Source of the DNA: an uncultured Rhizobiaceae bacterium
GTDB taxonomy: Bacteria > Pseudomonadota > Alphaproteobacteria > Rhizobiales > Rhizobiaceae
Direction: 5' to 3'
Length of the DNA: 64,000 bases
Assembly: GCA_958296345.1 (NCBI GenBank)
Contig: CATQIJ010000013.1
Coordinates: forward strand, 620,001 to 684,000
Shown in pieces: positions 1-9,348 of the stretch. A model generated the notes under the pieces. That model worked only from the letters and a program-made list of their open reading frames with translations, was not told where the DNA came from and ran no database searches. Within the stretch, counting starts at the first letter, position 1. Every line of letters starts with the position of its first letter. A program made the translations under genes and the position numbers.

Positions 1-2164
1 TTGAAAGTTGGCTTATCAATGTGTTGACGGTTGTCAAAACATCTCGAATGCGCACTGCTGTTACAGCTGGATATTCTTTTGATAGGCGTTTTAGTAGTTT
101 ACCATCAAATCCTTCTTCAATCTGGCCGCCTGAAGTAAGTGTTGAAAGATAAGAATGAGGTGCGCCGGCGAATGTATTGGGTGAGAAGACAAAGACAAAA
201 TTAATTCCCAAAGTTTCCCATTGAACATCACGAAAGTTTGCGACTTCGGCTGAAATATTGCGCCCTAAAACGTTGACCGTAATACTATCGCCAATTGATA
301 GGTTTAATTCACCAGCTTCTTCTCGTGCCACAGATACAAGAGGTTTCCCAGTGTAGTCTTCTGGCCACCATTTACCTTTTGATAGTGTCGAGTTTTCTGG
401 AGTGCGTTTTGCATAAGTAATCCCACGATCCCCATTGAGCACCCATGCACCACTAGGTGCTACAGGGTAATTTTCTGCATCAATCCCGCGTAAAGAAATT
501 ATGCGTCCGCGTAACATTGGAACAGCAATTGTTTTTCCGTTGGGCGAAATTTCTGCCAAGGTTGAGCGGAATGCATCAATTTCATTATTTTGTATATCAA
601 CAAAGAAAAAATCAGGTGCGTCTTTTGGAATATTATTTGAAATCTGACTTCTTAAATTTCCATCGATACTTGCTAGCGCTACAAGAAGTGCCAATCCAAG
701 ACCCAAAGATAAAATAATGGATGATGTTAGTGAGCCTGGGCGGTGTATGTTAGCAATAGCCATTCGCAATGCTGGTGATTTAGAGGAAGGTGATTTTTTG
801 GCAATAAATTGAATGAGAATTGATACAGCTTGCAAAAGCAAAAATGAGCAGGCAATAGCGCCCGTAAATACAATTGCGATGTAACGGCTTTGAGAGAAGT
901 AAACTGCAAATCCGACAAGAGCGGCTATACAAATTAACAATACTAAGATGTAGCTTAGTCTTGGAAATTTGCGTTTCTGCCCATAACTACTTGCGCGAAA
1001 TAGGTCTGTTGGTTGAATGTCTCTTGAAAGTGCTAAAGGCCAAATTGCAAAAATAAGCGCTGTTAAAAACCCATATAAAATTCCAGGTAAAAGCGCTACT
1101 GGGAAAAATAATGCGCCACTAGAAATGGGCAGAATATCACCCATAAAATATCTTGCTAGATAAGGCATAGCCATGCCCAGCAAAAGGCCGATGAAAATTC
1201 CAATGGTTGCCATAATCAGGATTTGAATAAGGTATAATTGGAATACAAATGCACCAGGTGCGCCTAAGCTTTTGAGTGTGGCGATTACTGAGCGTTTGGT
1301 TTCAAGATAAGCCCGGGTGGCATTGGCAACGCCTACACCGCCAACAATGAGCGAGGTTAATCCAACTAGGGTTAAGAATTCAGTGAACCGTTGAATACTT
1401 CTAGATAAAGCTGGCGCTGCATTTTTTTGCGACCTTATGCGCCAGCCAACATCTGGAAAGCTTTTGTTTGCTTCTTCAATGATATTTTCAAGATTTGAAA
1501 TTGAAGGGTCATTTAATTTAACGCGATAGTGATATCGTAGAAGTGAGCCTGGCTGAATAAGCCCTGTGCGCTCCATACCTTCTAGGGATATAAGTGTTTT
1601 TGGCCCAAAGCCGATGTTTAAACCAAGCTTGTCAGGCTCATTTACGATCAAATCTTTAATCACAAAAAGCGCTGAGCCAATTTCCAGTGTCTCGCCTCGT
1701 TTAACACCCAGGCGTTCCATTAATAAGGGTTCAACTAGGATTTCATTGTCTTTAAGCTTTTCGGGTGCCGTATTTTCTAATGTGAAGTCCCCATAAAGTG
1801 GGTAAGCATTATCTATCGCTTTTAGTTCTACAAGCGTTTGTTCTTCTGCCGCTTTATTTCTCGTCATTGCACGCATGGTGATGATTTTACTTATTTCACC
1901 TTTTGGGGCTAGAAACTCTAGTTGAGCTTGGTTGATTTCTCGCTGAACAAGAGAAAACGAAAGATCCCCACCAAGGATTGCTTGGCTTTCAGATGCTATG
2001 CCTTGTGTGATGGAGTTAGCAACAGAGTTAACACCGCTAATTGCTGCTACGCCAAGCGCAATACAGCCAAGAAAAATGAAAAAACCACGAAGACCCGCTC
2101 GAAGTTCTCGCATTGCAAATTGTAGGGCAAGAGCTATTCCTGGAATGAAATTTTGATTAGGCAT
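1..2164 (-). CDS. FtsX-family ABC transporter permease (YbbP-like), C-terminus outside window
   Basis: Large permease of the MacB/FtsX class, which with its ATPase partner moves lipid- or lipoprotein-like substrates across or out of the inner membrane. Reading from the ATG at 2164 gives about 721 codons without a stop, running off the left edge; YbbP-type proteins are usually around 850 residues. Visible are an N-terminal transmembrane segment (FFIFLGCIALGVAAISGVN), a large periplasmic region with the GGDLSFSL stretch typical of the family, a central block of membrane helices (LTLVGLTSLIVGGVGVAN) and a second membrane/periplasmic half. It overlaps the ATPase gene by 8 bp, so the two are one operon. 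The exact substrate is not shown by the sequence. Confidence 0.9.
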   Translation of the reverse strand, partial: MPNQNFIPGIALALQFAMRELRAGLRGFFIFLGCIALGVAAISGVNSVANSITQGIASESQAILGGDLSFSLVQREINQAQLEFLAPKGEISKIITMRAMTRNKAAEEQTLVELKAIDNAYPLYGDFTLENTAPEKLKDNEILVEPLLMERLGVKRGETLEIGSALFVIKDLIVNEPDKLGLNIGFGPKTLISLEGMERTGLIQPGSLLRYHYRVKLNDPSISNLENIIEEANKSFPDVGWRIRSQKNAAPALSRSIQRFTEFLTLVGLTSLIVGGVGVANATRAYLETKRSVIATLKSLGAPGAFVFQLYLIQILIMATIGIFIGLLLGMAMPYLARYFMGDILPISSGALFFPVALLPGILYGFLTALIFAIWPLALSRDIQPTDLFRASSYGQKRKFPRLSYILVLLICIAALVGFAVYFSQSRYIAIVFTGAIACSFLLLQAVSILIQFIAKKSPSSKSPALRMAIANIHRPGSLTSSIILSLGLGLALLVALASIDGNLRSQISNNIPKDAPDFFFVDIQNNEIDAFRSTLAEISPNGKTIAVPMLRGRIISLRGIDAENYPVAPSGAWVLNGDRGITYAKRTPENSTLSKGKWWPEDYTGKPLVSVAREEAGELNLSIGDSITVNVLGRNISAEVANFRDVQWETLGINFVFVFSPNTFAGAPHSYLSTLTSGGQIEEGFDGKLLKRLSKEYPAVTAVRIRDVLTTVNTLISQLS

Positions 2165-2855
2165 TGGTGTCCTCGATAACACCTGAACGCACGGGTATGG
2201 TTCTATCACATTGCTTGGCTAAATCGAGATCGTGCGTCACCAGCACTAGGGTTAGGCCTTTTTCGCGCTGACGTTCAAATAATAGATTTGCAACTTGTAC
2301 ACCTGTTTCCCCATCAAGATTACCTGTTGGTTCATCTGCAATCAGAACAGTTGGTTCTGTGGCTAGTGCTCTTGCAAGTGCCACGCGTTGCTGTTCGCCG
2401 CCTGAGAGTTGGCCTGGATAATGGTTCAACCGATGGCCTAAACCTACGGCCTCAAGTTCAGCTTTTGCTTTTTTTGAGGCTTTCGGATCGCCTGAGAGCT
2501 CTAGTGGTACGCTGACATTTTCTAAAGCAGTCATGTTTGGAATGAGATGAAAGGATTGAAATACGATGCCAACGTGCTTGCCACGGAAGGAGGCCAACTT
2601 ATCTTCGTTCAGCTTGGTGATATCTGTACCATTAATAATAATACGACCTTCATCAATACGTTCTAGGCCAGCAATGACCATCAATAATGTGGATTTACCA
2701 GAACCTGATGGGCCAACAATTCCTGTCGATGTTCCCTTATGAATTTCAAGACCAATGCCTTTCAGAACATGCACACGAGATGCATTTTCTCCCAAGGTTA
2801 GGTGAAGGTTTTCAAGAAAGATTGCGGAAGTTGATTGGGTTACGTCTTGTTTCAC
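2157..2855 (-). CDS. ABC transporter ATP-binding protein (YbbA/LolD-like)
   Basis: A 232-residue ATPase powering the FtsX-type permease encoded just downstream. It has the Walker [10 protein letters not shown], the ABC signature LSGGEQQR, the Walker [13 protein letters not shown] and the H-loop VTHD, in normal order and spacing. The length and the EPTGNLD form match the LolD/MacB/YbbA subclass. The start codon at 2855 is followed by a short polar lead-in before the fold begins. It is divergent from tesA, with 61 bp between starts, as in the E. coli ybbA-ybbP/tesA cluster. Function beyond export of a hydrophobic or envelope substrate is inference. Confidence 0.93.
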   Translation of the reverse strand: MKQDVTQSTSAIFLENLHLTLGENASRVHVLKGIGLEIHKGTSTGIVGPSGSGKSTLLMVIAGLERIDEGRIIINGTDITKLNEDKLASFRGKHVGIVFQSFHLIPNMTALENVSVPLELSGDPKASKKAKAELEAVGLGHRLNHYPGQLSGGEQQRVALARALATEPTVLIADEPTGNLDGETGVQVANLLFERQREKGLTLVLVTHDLDLAKQCDRTIPVRSGVIEDTNA

Positions 2856-2916
2856 GGTTGTTTAGTGTCCAAGTATATAAGAATGATTGTATCTATATGG
2901 GATTATACCTTTAAAA

Positions 2917-3564
2917 ATGAAACCACTTTTTTATTACATTTTGGCAAGCTTTGCTTTTATTGCGATGAATATCAGTCCTGCCAGCGCTTCTGATAATGCC
3001 TGTGAAGACAAGAAATTAGTAGTTTTTGGGGATAGTCTTGTTGCTGGTTATGGTTTGGAGCCAGGGGCCGCGTTCCCTGAGCAATTGAGTAAGAAACTAG
3101 ATGCTCAAGGTATTAAACTTGAAATTATTAATGCAGGTGTGTCTGGTGATACGACTTCGAGCGGACTTGCACGGTTAGATTGGTCAGTGGGCAATGGTGT
3201 TGATGCGGTTATTCTTGAATTGGGCGCAAATGATGCGCTTCGAGGTATTTCACCTGAGGTTACTGAAAAAAACTTAGATGCGATGATCGTAAGATTTAAA
3301 GAAAAGAATATTGAAGTTTTATTAACTGGTATGATGGCGCCACCCAATATGGGACCTGCTTATGGAGAGGCGTTTAATGGTATTTATGGCAAGCTTGCCG
3401 AGAAGTATGAAATACAGTTTTATCCGTTTTTTTTGGATGGCGTTGTGGCTGATCCAGAATTAAACAAAGCGGATGGTATTCACCCGACTAAAGAGGGTGT
3501 TTCTGTTATCATAGATAAAATCATGCCAACTGCTTTGAAGCTTTTGGATAAAATTTGCTCATAA
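2917..3564 (+). CDS. tesA: Arylesterase / GDSL lysophospholipase (TesA-like)
   Basis: Periplasmic SGNH hydrolase that cleaves short acyl esters, thioesters or lysophospholipids. The ATG at 2917 gives a signal peptide (FYYILASFAFIAMNISPASA) and then the GDSL block VVFGDSLVAGYGL with the catalytic Ser, the Gly in GVSGDTTSSG, the GAND motif with its Asn, and the C-terminal DGIHPT supplying Asp and His. An upstream in-frame TTG at 2887 would add ten residues ahead of the signal peptide and is less likely. It is divergent from the ABC exporter genes, the classic tesA neighbourhood. It is followed by phhB after 12 bp and is probably cotranscribed with it. Confidence 0.93.
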   Translation: MKPLFYYILASFAFIAMNISPASASDNACEDKKLVVFGDSLVAGYGLEPGAAFPEQLSKKLDAQGIKLEIINAGVSGDTTSSGLARLDWSVGNGVDAVILELGANDALRGISPEVTEKNLDAMIVRFKEKNIEVLLTGMMAPPNMGPAYGEAFNGIYGKLAEKYEIQFYPFFLDGVVADPELNKADGIHPTKEGVSVIIDKIMPTALKLLDKICS

Positions 3565-3576
3565 AGGAATTTTAAG

Positions 3577-3876
3577 ATGGCACGCCCTGAAAGAATGGAT
3601 GCGGATACAATCACAAGATCTCTTAGTGAAGTTGACGGTTGGTGTATGGTTGAAGGACGTGAGGCGATTCACAAGGCATTTACGTTTAAGAATTTTGTTC
3701 AAGCTTTTGGTTTTATGACTCAGTCAGCGATTATTTCTGAAAAAATTGACCACCACCCAGAATGGTTCAATGTTTATAAAACTGTTGAAGTTACGTTAGC
3801 CACCCATGATGTGGATGGCCTGACTGAACTTGATTTTAAATTGGCAAAAGCCATGGACAGAATTGCTCAATCTTGA
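3577..3876 (+). CDS. phhB: Pterin-4a-carbinolamine dehydratase
   Basis: A 99-residue enzyme that dehydrates 4a-hydroxytetrahydrobiopterin, regenerating the pterin cofactor of aromatic amino acid hydroxylases; related proteins also act as small structural partners. The family signature is visible as SEKIDHHPEWFNVY, with the paired His and Pro-Glu of the active site, followed by VEVTLATHDVDGLTELDF. Length is normal for a single-domain PCD. An AAGGA ribosome site precedes the ATG. No phenylalanine hydroxylase gene is in the window, so its physiological partner is unknown here. Confidence 0.92.
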   Translation: MARPERMDADTITRSLSEVDGWCMVEGREAIHKAFTFKNFVQAFGFMTQSAIISEKIDHHPEWFNVYKTVEVTLATHDVDGLTELDFKLAKAMDRIAQS

Positions 3877-3919
3877 ATTCATTGCTTTGAATTCCCAATT
3901 ATAAAGGAAGGAGAGGTGA

Positions 3920-4309
3920 ATGAAAAAAGCGCAAATTGACGAGATTTTATATTCAAGTGATGATGAGAAAAACTCTGATCGTGAGCAGACGGTAAAAGAT
4001 AAGTTCTGGGTAAAGTTCCGCGCAACAGCTAATCGCATTCCATTTATGGAAGATGTAGCAGCAAGCTATTATTGCGCACTAGACCCGGAAACGCCTAATA
4101 AGGTACGTGGTATTTTATTAGCAGCACTTGCCTATTTTATTCTGCCTTTGGACGCTATTCCTGATTTTCTTGTTGGGTTCGGCCTAACTGATGATTTAAC
4201 TGTACTGACAGTAGCTTTTACGGCGATAAGCGGAAATATCAAAGATAGTCACAGAATTGCTGCTAAGAAAGCGCTGGAAGCTGACTTGCCCGCAGAGAGT
4301 GAATTATAA
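3920..4309 (+). CDS. DUF1232 (YkvA-like) membrane protein
   Basis: A 129-residue protein with the DUF1232 core: ALAYFILPLDAIPDFLVGFGLTDD is read at the centre, giving a membrane-inserting hairpin with the conserved PLDAIPD motif and downstream Asp pair. The N-terminal 50 residues are polar and probably cytoplasmic. The gene has a strong AAGGAAGGAGAGG ribosome site. Members of this family have no firm function; some are linked to envelope homeostasis. It sits in a same-strand run after tesA and phhB, but the 43-bp gap means shared transcription is only likely, not shown. Confidence 0.85.
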   Translation: MKKAQIDEILYSSDDEKNSDREQTVKDKFWVKFRATANRIPFMEDVAASYYCALDPETPNKVRGILLAALAYFILPLDAIPDFLVGFGLTDDLTVLTVAFTAISGNIKDSHRIAAKKALEADLPAESEL

Positions 4310-4380
4310 TAGTTATAGACTTATCACTCTTGATTCCGTAAATCCTGATCTTAAGTTTCAATTTTACAAAGCTTTTTTAT

Positions 4381-4917
4381 ATGCGTGGTTATTTTGGTAT
4401 TGGGGTAGAGGGTATTTCTAAGCCTCTTAATTTTGGCAACCTGGCTCGTTCTGGGCATGGGTTTGGTGCAAGTTTTATATTTACTGTTGCTGCCACGCAA
4501 GCAATTGGCAAACCTATTTCTGACACGACAAAATCTAAAAACCACTTACCGTGGTATTCATACGATACAATTGAAGAAATGCGTTTGCCAGATGATTGCC
4601 GTATGGTTGGTGTTGAACTAACGCCTGATGCTGTTGAGCTTCCAAGCTTCAGACATCCTGCGAAAGCTGCTTATGTTCTTGGCCCAGAGGGTGGCTCACT
4701 ATCGCCTGCTATGATTGAGAAATGTGAGTTTACTGTAAAAATTCCAATGGATTTTTGTATTAATGTAGCCATGGCAGGCGCGATTGTTATGTATGATCGG
4801 ATGCACTCACTTGGGCGATTTGCTGAGCGTCCAATTGCAGCGGGTGGACCAACTGAATTGTTACGCCCACATGTTCATGGGAAAAAGCAATACTCTGGTG
4901 GGCAGAGACTTCCATAA
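4381..4917 (+). CDS. TrmH/SpoU-family RNA 2'-O-methyltransferase
   Basis: SAM-dependent methyltransferase with the knotted SPOUT fold, predicted to methylate a ribose 2'-OH in tRNA or rRNA. The protein begins MRGYFGIGVEGISKP, the usual start of a short alphaproteobacterial subgroup, then has NLARSGHGFGASF (motif 1), VLGPEGGSLSP (motif 2) and IPMDFCINVAMAGAIVMYDR (motif 3, with the SAM-knot residues). At 178 residues it lacks the N-terminal substrate-binding extension seen in RlmB. The specific RNA position cannot be named from sequence. Confidence 0.88.
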   Translation: MRGYFGIGVEGISKPLNFGNLARSGHGFGASFIFTVAATQAIGKPISDTTKSKNHLPWYSYDTIEEMRLPDDCRMVGVELTPDAVELPSFRHPAKAAYVLGPEGGSLSPAMIEKCEFTVKIPMDFCINVAMAGAIVMYDRMHSLGRFAERPIAAGGPTELLRPHVHGKKQYSGGQRLP

Positions 4918-5130
4918 TACGCTATATAATAATTTGTAACATTTCTTGAGATTTTCAAATCTAGGCCTGATTCTTGCCTTGATTTTGAGGGATGTTGACG
5001 TATCCTTTGGTTAATCGGGCTGATTTGCAAAGAATGAACAAAAAACTTCTAGTTTTCTTTAATTTGTTCATAATTTACTAACCAATGTTATCGCATTTTA
5101 AACCCGAATAATCGAAAATATAATTAATTC

Positions 5131-5151
5131 TGCCTTTGAGCTAAAAAGGCA
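5131..5151 (+). promoter_or_regulatory. Short stem-loop in the ialB upstream region
   Basis: TGCCTTT (5131-5137) pairs with AAAGGCA (5145-5151) around a 7-base loop, 37 bases before the ialB start. There is no T tract after it, so it is not an intrinsic terminator. It may be a 5' UTR structure. The rest of the 4918-5187 gap is AT-rich with no gene recognised. Confidence 0.3.
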
Positions 5152-5187
5152 ATTTGCAAGAGACTGTAACAGGACTGGTATAAGAGA

Positions 5188-5703
5188 ATGAATGTGAAAC
5201 GTACTTTAGGGCTTGCCTTTGCGGGTGTATTAATTAGCGCATCACTTCCAATCTATGCGCAGGCGCAAGCGCCGACACGTATCAAGCAACATAATGCTTG
5301 GGGTGCTTATAGCCATACGACCGGTAACGGTAAAATCTGTTATGTTCTTTCTATTCCAACAGATAAAAAACCTGCTGATCGTGATCATGGCGATGTGTTC
5401 TTCATGCTTGCAAAGCACCCAGGTCAAACTTCATCCTTTGAACCGCAATTTACCGTAGGCTATCCGTTTAAAGATGGTTCTAAAGTAACGCTTACAATTG
5501 ATGGCAAGAATTTTGCTATGTTTACTAAAGGTGGCAATGCTTGGATGGAAAACCCTGCTGAAGAGCCTACGGTTGTTGCTTCAATGCAGGCTGGACGCGC
5601 AATGTCTGTTTCAGGCCAGTCACGTCGTGGCACTGTAACCAGTTATGTTTACTCGCTTTCTGGCGTTACAGCATCTTTAAAAGAGATTAATAGCTGTAAG
5701 TAA
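5188..5703 (+). CDS. Invasion-associated locus B (IalB) family exported protein
   Basis: A 171-residue secreted or periplasmic protein with a signal peptide (LGLAFAGVLISASLPIYAQA, cleavage near AQA). The mature part has the IalB-family pattern: an aromatic start HNAWGAYSH, CYVLSIPTDKKPADRDHGDV, a central GYPFKDGSKVTLTIDGK and the C-terminal RRGTVTSYVYSLSG. In Bartonella IalB contributes to erythrocyte entry, but the family is widespread in non-pathogenic Rhizobiales, so no virulence role should be inferred. It lies directly upstream of rlmN, a common order in this group. Two Cys (in ICYVL and NSCK) could form a disulfide. Confidence 0.88.
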   Translation: MNVKRTLGLAFAGVLISASLPIYAQAQAPTRIKQHNAWGAYSHTTGNGKICYVLSIPTDKKPADRDHGDVFFMLAKHPGQTSSFEPQFTVGYPFKDGSKVTLTIDGKNFAMFTKGGNAWMENPAEEPTVVASMQAGRAMSVSGQSRRGTVTSYVYSLSGVTASLKEINSCK

Positions 5704-5758
5704 TAATTTGCAGGACTATGGGGTGATTTGATTTTCACTCCGTGCTAAAGAGCCTCGC

Positions 5759-6991
5759 ATGGCCACATCATTAGATCTTACAAACGAAGAAACTCGCAAA
5801 AGCGTAGATGCATTGAAGCCTGCTTCAATGCAAAAACCATCTTTGATCGGTATGAGCCGTGAAGACATGGGCGATGCTTTGCGTGCGGAAGGTATTGCAG
5901 AAAAACAAATCAAGATGCGCGTTAGCCAGATTTGGCATTGGCTATATGTGCGCGGCATTTCTAATTTTGCGCATATGAAAAACCTCTCTAAAGATTTTCG
6001 TGCACTGTTAGAAGACAAATTTGATATTGCCCGACCAAAAATTGTTGAAGAGCAAATTTCAAATGATGGTACTCGCAAATGGTTGATGCAGTTTCCTTCG
6101 GGTGGTGCAGGTAAACCTGTTGAAGTTGAAACCGTTTATATACCGGAAGAAACACGCGGTACGCTTTGTGTTTCATCTCAAGTGGGCTGTACGCTTACTT
6201 GTACTTTTTGCCATACGGGAACGCAAAAACTGGTTCGTAATCTAACCTCTGGCGAAGTCTTGGCTCAGCTTTTGGTGGCGCGGGATAGGCTTGGTGATTT
6301 TCCTCATGCTGACACACCACAAGGTGCAATTGCTCCAAGTGAAGGGCGTAAAGTTTCTAACATTGTCATGATGGGTATGGGTGAACCGCTTTATAATTTT
6401 GATAATGTCAAAAAAGCGCTACAAATTGCAATTGATGGCGATGGACTTTCGCTTTCACGTAGACGCGTCACGCTATCGACTTCTGGTGTTGTACCGAATA
6501 TTTCGCGTACGGGCGAAGAAATTGGCGTAATGTTAGCAATCTCGCTTCATGCTGTGACAGATGAATTGCGCGATGTGCTTGTGCCGATAAACAAGAAATA
6601 CCCGCTTAAAGAATTGTTAGATTCCTGCCGTAATTACCCAGGTGTGAATAACGCGCGCCGCATTACGTTTGAATATGTGATGCTTAAGGGCATTAATGAT
6701 AGTCTTGAAGATGCAAAAGAATTGGTACGCCTGCTCAAGGGAATTCCAGCCAAGATAAATCTCATCCCATTTAATCCATGGGAAGGCTCGGACTATGAAT
6801 GCTCTGATTGGGATACAATTGAAAAGTTTGCAGATTTTATAAATGCAAACGGCTATGCTTCCCCGATAAGAACCCCAAGAGGCCGTGATATCCTGGCAGC
6901 TTGTGGTCAGCTGAAATCTGAGTCTGAGCGCATGAAAAAGACCGAGAGGTTGGCGCTAGAAGCGATGATGATTGCTGGACATGGTGAGTGA
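5759..6991 (+). CDS. rlmN: Dual-specificity 23S rRNA/tRNA adenine-C2 methyltransferase RlmN
   Basis: Radical SAM enzyme that methylates C2 of A2503 in 23S rRNA and A37 of some tRNAs, tuning translational fidelity. The radical-SAM cluster motif reads CTLTCTFC, with three Cys in CX3CX2C spacing, after the QVGC block. The C-terminal Cys of [10 protein letters not shown] is the resolving residue of the ping-pong mechanism, and [13 protein letters not shown] and [12 protein letters not shown] are family blocks. It is 410 residues, normal for alphaproteobacteria, which carry a longer N-terminus. It starts 55 bp after ialB. Confidence 0.96.
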   Translation: MATSLDLTNEETRKSVDALKPASMQKPSLIGMSREDMGDALRAEGIAEKQIKMRVSQIWHWLYVRGISNFAHMKNLSKDFRALLEDKFDIARPKIVEEQISNDGTRKWLMQFPSGGAGKPVEVETVYIPEETRGTLCVSSQVGCTLTCTFCHTGTQKLVRNLTSGEVLAQLLVARDRLGDFPHADTPQGAIAPSEGRKVSNIVMMGMGEPLYNFDNVKKALQIAIDGDGLSLSRRRVTLSTSGVVPNISRTGEEIGVMLAISLHAVTDELRDVLVPINKKYPLKELLDSCRNYPGVNNARRITFEYVMLKGINDSLEDAKELVRLLKGIPAKINLIPFNPWEGSDYECSDWDTIEKFADFINANGYASPIRTPRGRDILAACGQLKSESERMKKTERLALEAMMIAGHGE

Positions 6992-7078
6992 TTTTCATTC
7001 TATTTGCTGACCCTCTGCACACAATCTGAAAATTTATACATCATTAGTATCTATAATTAATAATTGGAGATTCTAAGA

Positions 7079-7527
7079 ATGCCGTTCGGGTTGCATTTTA
7101 TATTGGGCTATTTGCTGTCTGTGTTGGTTGCAACTTTCTCTGCACAGATTATATCTATTTTTGCTTATTTAGTTGATCCAAATCCAGATCCTTATGTCTC
7201 TATTGGAGGCATATTTATGATCACTTCAATCATTGTATTTTTTCTGCTTTTCCTGGCTATTCGGCAGCAATATTTTTCGCAGGTTTTTCATCAGATAAGA
7301 CGCATTTATATTGGGCTGTTGCTGGTTTATTAAATGCAATGCTGGCGCTTGTTATATTCTATGTTTTTGCTAACCCTTTATTTTCTGTAAGTCTGATGCC
7401 TTTTTCAATGTTTGGTGGCTCTATGGGGGGCTTGCTTACTCATTTTTTAGAAGGTGGTGTCCTTTTATTTAATCTCCCCTCTTTCTCCAAACCCTCTGCA
7501 CAAAAACTTATAATTGATTTTGCATAA
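7079..7527 (+). pseudogene. Small multi-pass membrane protein, frameshifted
   Basis: From the ATG at 7079, after a GGAG site, one frame gives hydrophobic sequence to about 7262 and stops at 7333. A second frame carries the continuation: AAIFFAGFSSDKTHLYW, then NAMLALVIFYVFANPLF, ending at 7527. Joining the two with one indel near 7255-7270 gives about 149 residues with four predicted helices. The second half, YW..GLL..MLALVIF..GGSMGGLLTHF, resembles the corresponding part of the next gene (YYWLGVGGLVAFIANLLLAIIF..GGVIGGFVYSLF), so the two look like tandem paralogues. I do not recognise the family. The break may be a real lesion or a sequence error. Confidence 0.6.
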
Positions 7528-7546
7528 CGTTCCTGAAGTTAAATTT

Positions 7547-8056
7547 ATGGGGATGATTATGTTGAGATTTTTGTGGTGTGGATTTGGTTTGGGTGTTGCA
7601 ACACTTACTATTGTTTTGGTTACGTTGTTTGTTCCGATCTTGCCTAAACTAGTGACATGGCATGATCCTAAAGGGTTGCTTGCGGTTTTTCTTGTTGGAG
7701 GATTTCTTACAGGTTTGATTGTTTTGCCGACGTTTAGTTTTGCAGCTTATGTGCGATCCGTGAAGTCTATTTCTTCACCTTATTATTGGCTTGGCGTGGG
7801 CGGGCTTGTGGCTTTTATTGCCAACTTACTGCTCGCAATTATTTTTATTCCCTATACAAATTTCATTATTTTAAATTCTTCTTTATTGGGCGGTGTAATA
7901 GGTGGATTTGTCTATTCGCTATTTTATAACAAAGAGATTGTTCCATTAATGGTGCAAGATTTGAAGATCGTTTTGGATAGGGTTAAATTTAATCGTATTT
8001 TGAATGATTCAAAACCCTCGCGTGTAATGGCAACGGTACAATTATCTTCTTTATGA
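7547..8056 (+). CDS. Four-helix membrane protein, paralogue of preceding gene
   Basis: About 169 residues from the ATG at 7547; an in-frame TTG at 7514 is a weaker alternative. Four hydrophobic stretches are clear: LWCGFGLGVATLTIVLVTLF, LLAVFLVGGFLTGLIVL, YYWLGVGGLVAFIANLLLA and LLGGVIGGFVYSLF. The C-terminal 35 residues are polar and basic (DLKIVLDRVKFNRIL) and probably cytoplasmic. It shares the YW..G and GG.GG patterns with its upstream neighbour, pointing to duplication. It is not a family I can name, and no function is proposed. Confidence 0.7.
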   Translation: MGMIMLRFLWCGFGLGVATLTIVLVTLFVPILPKLVTWHDPKGLLAVFLVGGFLTGLIVLPTFSFAAYVRSVKSISSPYYWLGVGGLVAFIANLLLAIIFIPYTNFIILNSSLLGGVIGGFVYSLFYNKEIVPLMVQDLKIVLDRVKFNRILNDSKPSRVMATVQLSSL

Positions 8057-8084
8057 AATTGACTTAAAGCGCTATTAGAAGCCT

Positions 8085-8612
8085 ATGAGTCTTATCTTAT
8101 CTATAATTTGGCGGTTAATTGTAATTTGCTTTGCACTGTTGGTGGCGCTTCTTGCGGCTTCGATGATTCTAGCTTTTGGTATTTCATCAGGAATGTTTGC
8201 TGAATTGTTGGGTGCGGAAAATTATGCAACCTTGGATGAAACTGAATGGGGCTATATGGTTCTAGCGATTGCTACGATTGGCATTGGCTTTGTGACGAGT
8301 TTTAAACTTGTAGGGCTTGCGCTTTTGCCTGTGATTATAGCAATCACAGTTACAGAAATGATGCGCTGGTGCGGAATGGTAACGCATTTAATATTAGGCG
8401 GTGTCTCTGCACTCTTTGTAGTTTTCACGCAATTACCACAAGGGATAACGCCGAGTGAAGGAACGCTTATCGTAACTTTAGCAATGGGGTTTGTCGGTGG
8501 GTTTTTCTATTGGCTCATTGCAGGGCGCGGTGCTGGCAAGTGGCAAGATAAATTACCCGCGCTCCGTGAACAAAATGCGGATGGCGAAAGCCGAGAAAAC
8601 GCCAGCGAATAG
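8085..8612 (+). CDS. Integral membrane protein of unknown function
   Basis: A 175-residue protein with five or so hydrophobic segments: IIWRLIVICFALLVALLAAS at the N-terminus, then MVLAIATIGIGFVTSFKLVG, ALLPVIIAITVT, LILGGVSALFVVF and VTLAMGFVGGFFYWLIAGR. The C-terminus is a polar, acidic tail (KLPALREQNADGESRENASE). It starts 28 bp after the preceding membrane gene on the same strand, so the three small membrane genes could be one unit. Its 3' end overlaps the convergent lysE gene by 60 bp, which is unusually long and could mean the tail is artefactual. Confidence 0.7.
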   Translation: MSLILSIIWRLIVICFALLVALLAASMILAFGISSGMFAELLGAENYATLDETEWGYMVLAIATIGIGFVTSFKLVGLALLPVIIAITVTEMMRWCGMVTHLILGGVSALFVVFTQLPQGITPSEGTLIVTLAMGFVGGFFYWLIAGRGAGKWQDKLPALREQNADGESRENASE

Positions 8613-9194
8613 ATAATCTATCGCCCGGGTTACTTTTGGATTTTTCTTGAGTGTATCTGCCACTTTATCAACGGCGTAAATCATCATTGAACAGCAGATA
8701 CCTCCAATGAATATAAAGTAAAAACCAAGAAAAATCATTTTGCCTGCTGCATTCGTGTCTGCTGATGAAACGAATTGCGGTAGAAACGTAATGAAAAAGA
8801 GGATGATTTTAGGGTTGAGCATATTAATTCCAATCCCTGTTAGCCAATTGCTTGTTAGGCTTTTTGGATTTGTTTTACCTTCTTCCAAACTAAAAGCAGA
8901 CCCTTCTCGGATTGCTTGCACTGCTAACCATAATAGATAAAGTGCACCCACAACCTTCAATATCAAAAATCCATTGGGCGAAGCTTGAATCAAGGCTGAA
9001 ATTCCAAAGGTTGCAAGAAGTGTATGAATGACAACCCCTGTTGACGCGCCAACTAATGCTGCCATGCCTGCAGCGCGGCCTTGGCTTAATGCTCGTCCTA
9101 GAAACAACGTCGTGTCGGGACTAGGTGTAAGCGTTAAAATTAGCGCTGCAATTGTGAAAGCAGAAAATACAGGAAGTGAGGGTAAGAAGTCTAT
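8553..9194 (-). CDS. LysE/RhtB-family amino acid exporter with no canonical start
   Basis: Inner-membrane exporter of the LysE superfamily, predicted to expel an amino acid or derivative. The coding frame extends upstream of the first usable start at 9107 through FSAFTIAALILTLTPSPDTT, which is the conserved first helix and the TPxPDT motif of the family. That frame opens at 9194 with ATA, preceded by AAAGGT, and hits a stop one codon further up plus an A6 run. So the true start is either a non-standard ATA, a mutated ATG, or hidden by an error. The Gly of TPGPDT is Ser here. Helices GMAALVGASTGVVIHTLLA, IILFFITFLPQF and others complete a six-helix protein. Confidence 0.85.
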   Translation of the reverse strand: MDFLPSLPVFSAFTIAALILTLTPSPDTTLFLGRALSQGRAAGMAALVGASTGVVIHTLLATFGISALIQASPNGFLILKVVGALYLLWLAVQAIREGSAFSLEEGKTNPKSLTSNWLTGIGINMLNPKIILFFITFLPQFVSSADTNAAGKMIFLGFYFIFIGGICCSMMIYAVDKVADTLKKNPKVTRAIDYLFAGVFSAFAIRILFTERG

Positions 9195-9348
9195 TTTTTA
9201 CCTTTGAAAAACTAATATATCAGTTGTGTGTGGATGATGGTTCACACGCATCAATTTCTGCTCTATAAAACTCTCAAATTTATACTAACGCAATCCGTTT
9301 TTTGAACCTCCCACAAACAACGGAAAATTCATATTCAAGGTAATCCTC

